DNA from: Neorhizobium huautlense
GTDB taxonomy: Bacteria; Pseudomonadota; Alphaproteobacteria; Rhizobiales; Rhizobiaceae
Assembly (NCBI RefSeq): GCF_002968575.1
Contig: NZ_PVBM01000006.1
Span: forward strand, 186,001-250,000
Length of the DNA stretch: 64,000 nucleotides
Direction: 5' to 3'
The notes beneath the pieces are model-generated. The model saw only the letters and a list, made by a program, of their open reading frames with translations. It was not told where the DNA came from and ran no database searches. Each line of letters starts with the position of its first letter. Positions within the stretch are counted from its first letter, which is position 1. A program made the position numbers and the translations under genes. Below are positions 62,833-64,000 of this stretch, one piece after another.

Positions 62833-63189
62833 TCAGTCCCAGTCGTAAACCTCGCCACAGGCGGCACCGCCGCGCTCCTCGGCGACATGCCAACCCAACC
62901 ACGTGGGCTCTTCTATCAAACCCCGAGCTGTCAACGCTCGAAAAATATCTCGCGCCAGTTCCTCTGGTTTGGGAACGAGGTCACTATCACTCACGAAGCA
63001 ATCTAGCCTCCGGTGGGGAAAGTATCCTTCGGGTGGAATTCTCGCTTGGGTGACGAAGAATCGGGCACCCCCCTTCGACAAAGAGCCCCCATGCTTGTTT
63101 CTCTTGATATGGTAGATGCGGCCCGAACTGAAGTCCTCGTTGGCCGACCATTCGACGTAAAAATTATCGGACAATTCCAGGTCGATCAT
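62833..63189 (-). CDS. Hypothetical protein of accessory region, 118 aa
   Basis: The ATG at 63189 is preceded by AAGGAACCCGA. The product begins MIDLELSDNFYVEWSANEDFSSGRIYHIKRN and contains RFFVTQARIPPEGYFPHRRLDCFVSDSDLVPKPEELARDIFRALTARG. It looks like a small soluble alpha/beta protein of the immunity or restriction-accessory type. I do not recognise it. It ends 68 nt before the start of the DUF6678-like gene on the same strand. Confidence 0.55.
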   Translation of the reverse strand: MIDLELSDNFYVEWSANEDFSSGRIYHIKRNKHGGSLSKGGARFFVTQARIPPEGYFPHRRLDCFVSDSDLVPKPEELARDIFRALTARGLIEEPTWLGWHVAEERGGAACGEVYDWD

Positions 63190-63344
63190 TCGGGTTCCTT
63201 AGCAAGCAGAATAGCGGATGCCTATCCCAGTAACCAACAGCTCCGAAAGCTGAGCGTGAGTGTTTCGGGGCTGAAGCATTCAAGATACAGAGGCGGTGGC
63301 TGCTGCCCTTTACACCCTTTCCGCCAATATGTGATGCTAGCTTG

Positions 63345-63776
63345 ATGACGAGATCGCCTGAGATATCACTGCCCGAAAAACTACGGGAAAATGGCCGCTT
63401 GCGCGGAAATGAGTGGGCTTGGCCAGTTTGTGACATCCCTGCGGTTATCGAAGCAGCGCGGCTCGCTGGCTTGGTGAGCATTGGTGGGCAATTGCAGTTC
63501 CGATTCCCCGAGGCGACTTGTGAGCTTTATTGGATAGAGGTCGACACCTTCCCATTCGTTTCATCTGACCTCCCATGGCGTGAACGGGTCGAGCAAACAG
63601 CAGTGGTCGCTCTGTCGCAGTTTCGAGCGCTGCAGAAGGGCCACGATTTCCTTGCCGAAGGCCAGTGCACCTTCGGTCAACACCTGGATTCTTACAGAGC
63701 CGGCGGCGGCGATCCACGCGACGCAATGTGCTTCGTTTGGTATCTTGAGGCTACCGGAGATTTGGAACAGGTCTAA
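63345..63776 (+). CDS. Hypothetical protein of accessory region, 143 aa
   Basis: The soluble 143-residue product contains NEWAWPVCDIPAVIEAARLAGLVSIGGQLQFRFPEATCELYWIEVD in its first half and a helical second half. No family is recognised. Divergent from the gene at 63189. The start is taken as the ATG at 63345, one codon after a TTG. Its size and location match the other small genes of the segment. Confidence 0.55.
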   Translation: MTRSPEISLPEKLRENGRLRGNEWAWPVCDIPAVIEAARLAGLVSIGGQLQFRFPEATCELYWIEVDTFPFVSSDLPWRERVEQTAVVALSQFRALQKGHDFLAEGQCTFGQHLDSYRAGGGDPRDAMCFVWYLEATGDLEQV

Positions 63777-63876
63777 TCCCGCGCTTCAGATGCATGTGGG
63801 GGCAGCTTGGGGTCAGGTGTGGCGGGATATTTTTCGCATAGAGTTTAATGATGGGAACCCGTTTTCTGGAAGCACG

Positions 63877-64000
63877 ATGACAACGACCTACGATGATCTT
63901 GGTTCACTCGATGATTGGCTTTTACGGCAAGCCATAGAACAGGCCGAGCATGGGATTTCCATAGAAGATCAGCTCATCCCGCAGACGGTTCTTCGCCTCG
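63877..64000 (+). CDS. Partial ORF at right edge
   Basis: The ATG at 63877, with GGAAGCACG before it, opens a frame that is still open at base 64000. The 41 visible codons read MTTTYDDLGSLDDWLLRQAI and then an acidic helical segment. This is too short to classify. Confidence 0.45.
   Translation, partial: MTTTYDDLGSLDDWLLRQAIEQAEHGISIEDQLIPQTVLRL

Noticed and set aside
1..64000. CRISPR arrays, rRNA and tRNA genes
   Set aside because: No regularly spaced repeats and no rRNA or tRNA-like sequences were noticed on reading; a tRNAscan-type search was not possible.

Overview
The window is a GC-rich chromosomal stretch whose gene set fits the Rhizobiaceae (Rhizobium/Agrobacterium/Ensifer group). 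Indicators are an lpiA-acvB pair, a betC-betB-betA choline-O-sulfate operon, a Rhizobium etli type L-asparaginase, a DUF1127 protein, a TIGR03808-type Tat protein and an assimilatory APS-reductase cysH. Species cannot be fixed from sequence reading alone.

Layout. 1-9.6 kb: small detoxification and regulatory genes (an MFS pump with divergent MarR, a PAS-GAF-GGDEF enzyme, two GSTs, LysR and DeoR regulators, asparaginase). 9.7-18.6 kb: DUF3750 and DUF1127 proteins, a methyltransferase next to a hydrolase-LuxR fusion, an AsnC regulator divergent from a nucleoside-recognition (Gate) membrane protein, a quinone oxidoreductase, an EAL-CBS-GGDEF protein and a VOC protein. 18.9-23.5 kb: betCBA, which converts choline-O-sulfate to glycine betaine. 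23.8-28.8 kb: a single-chain nucleotidyltransferase-HEPN protein, a DUF6152/membrane-protein pair, and lpiA-acvB with a 4-nt overlap. 28.9-37.7 kb: sulfur assimilation, with sulfate ABC importer sbp-cysT-cysW-cysA leftwards, cysH-cysD-cysN rightwards, and an Rrf2 regulator with candidate cluster cysteines between them.

38-60.8 kb is the most unusual part: a surface-glycan locus. It holds glycosyltransferases (GT2, GT4 and two-domain forms), a CMP-sugar synthetase, a D-2-hydroxyacid dehydrogenase, galE, two methyltransferases and an ABC-2 (KpsM-like) permease without an ATPase nearby. It also holds two paralogous DUF115/MptE-like domains, one free-standing and one at the C-terminus of a 1575-residue GT2/SGNH-like/GT2/DUF115 polypeptide. 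The DUF115 domains carry motifs resembling GT42 sialyltransferases and Maf flagellin glycosyltransferases. With the CMP-sugar synthetase upstream in the same run of genes, this suggests transfer of a CMP-activated sugar to a surface glycan or protein.

60.8-64 kb is accessory DNA: a decayed IS3-type transposase tail with a putative IS end, plus several small unrelated ORFs, two of which resemble immunity-type families. It runs off the right edge inside another ORF. Several regulator genes sit beside clear palindromes (LysR, DeoR, AsnC, quinone oxidoreductase, cys genes); these are listed separately. No rRNA, tRNA or CRISPR array was seen.
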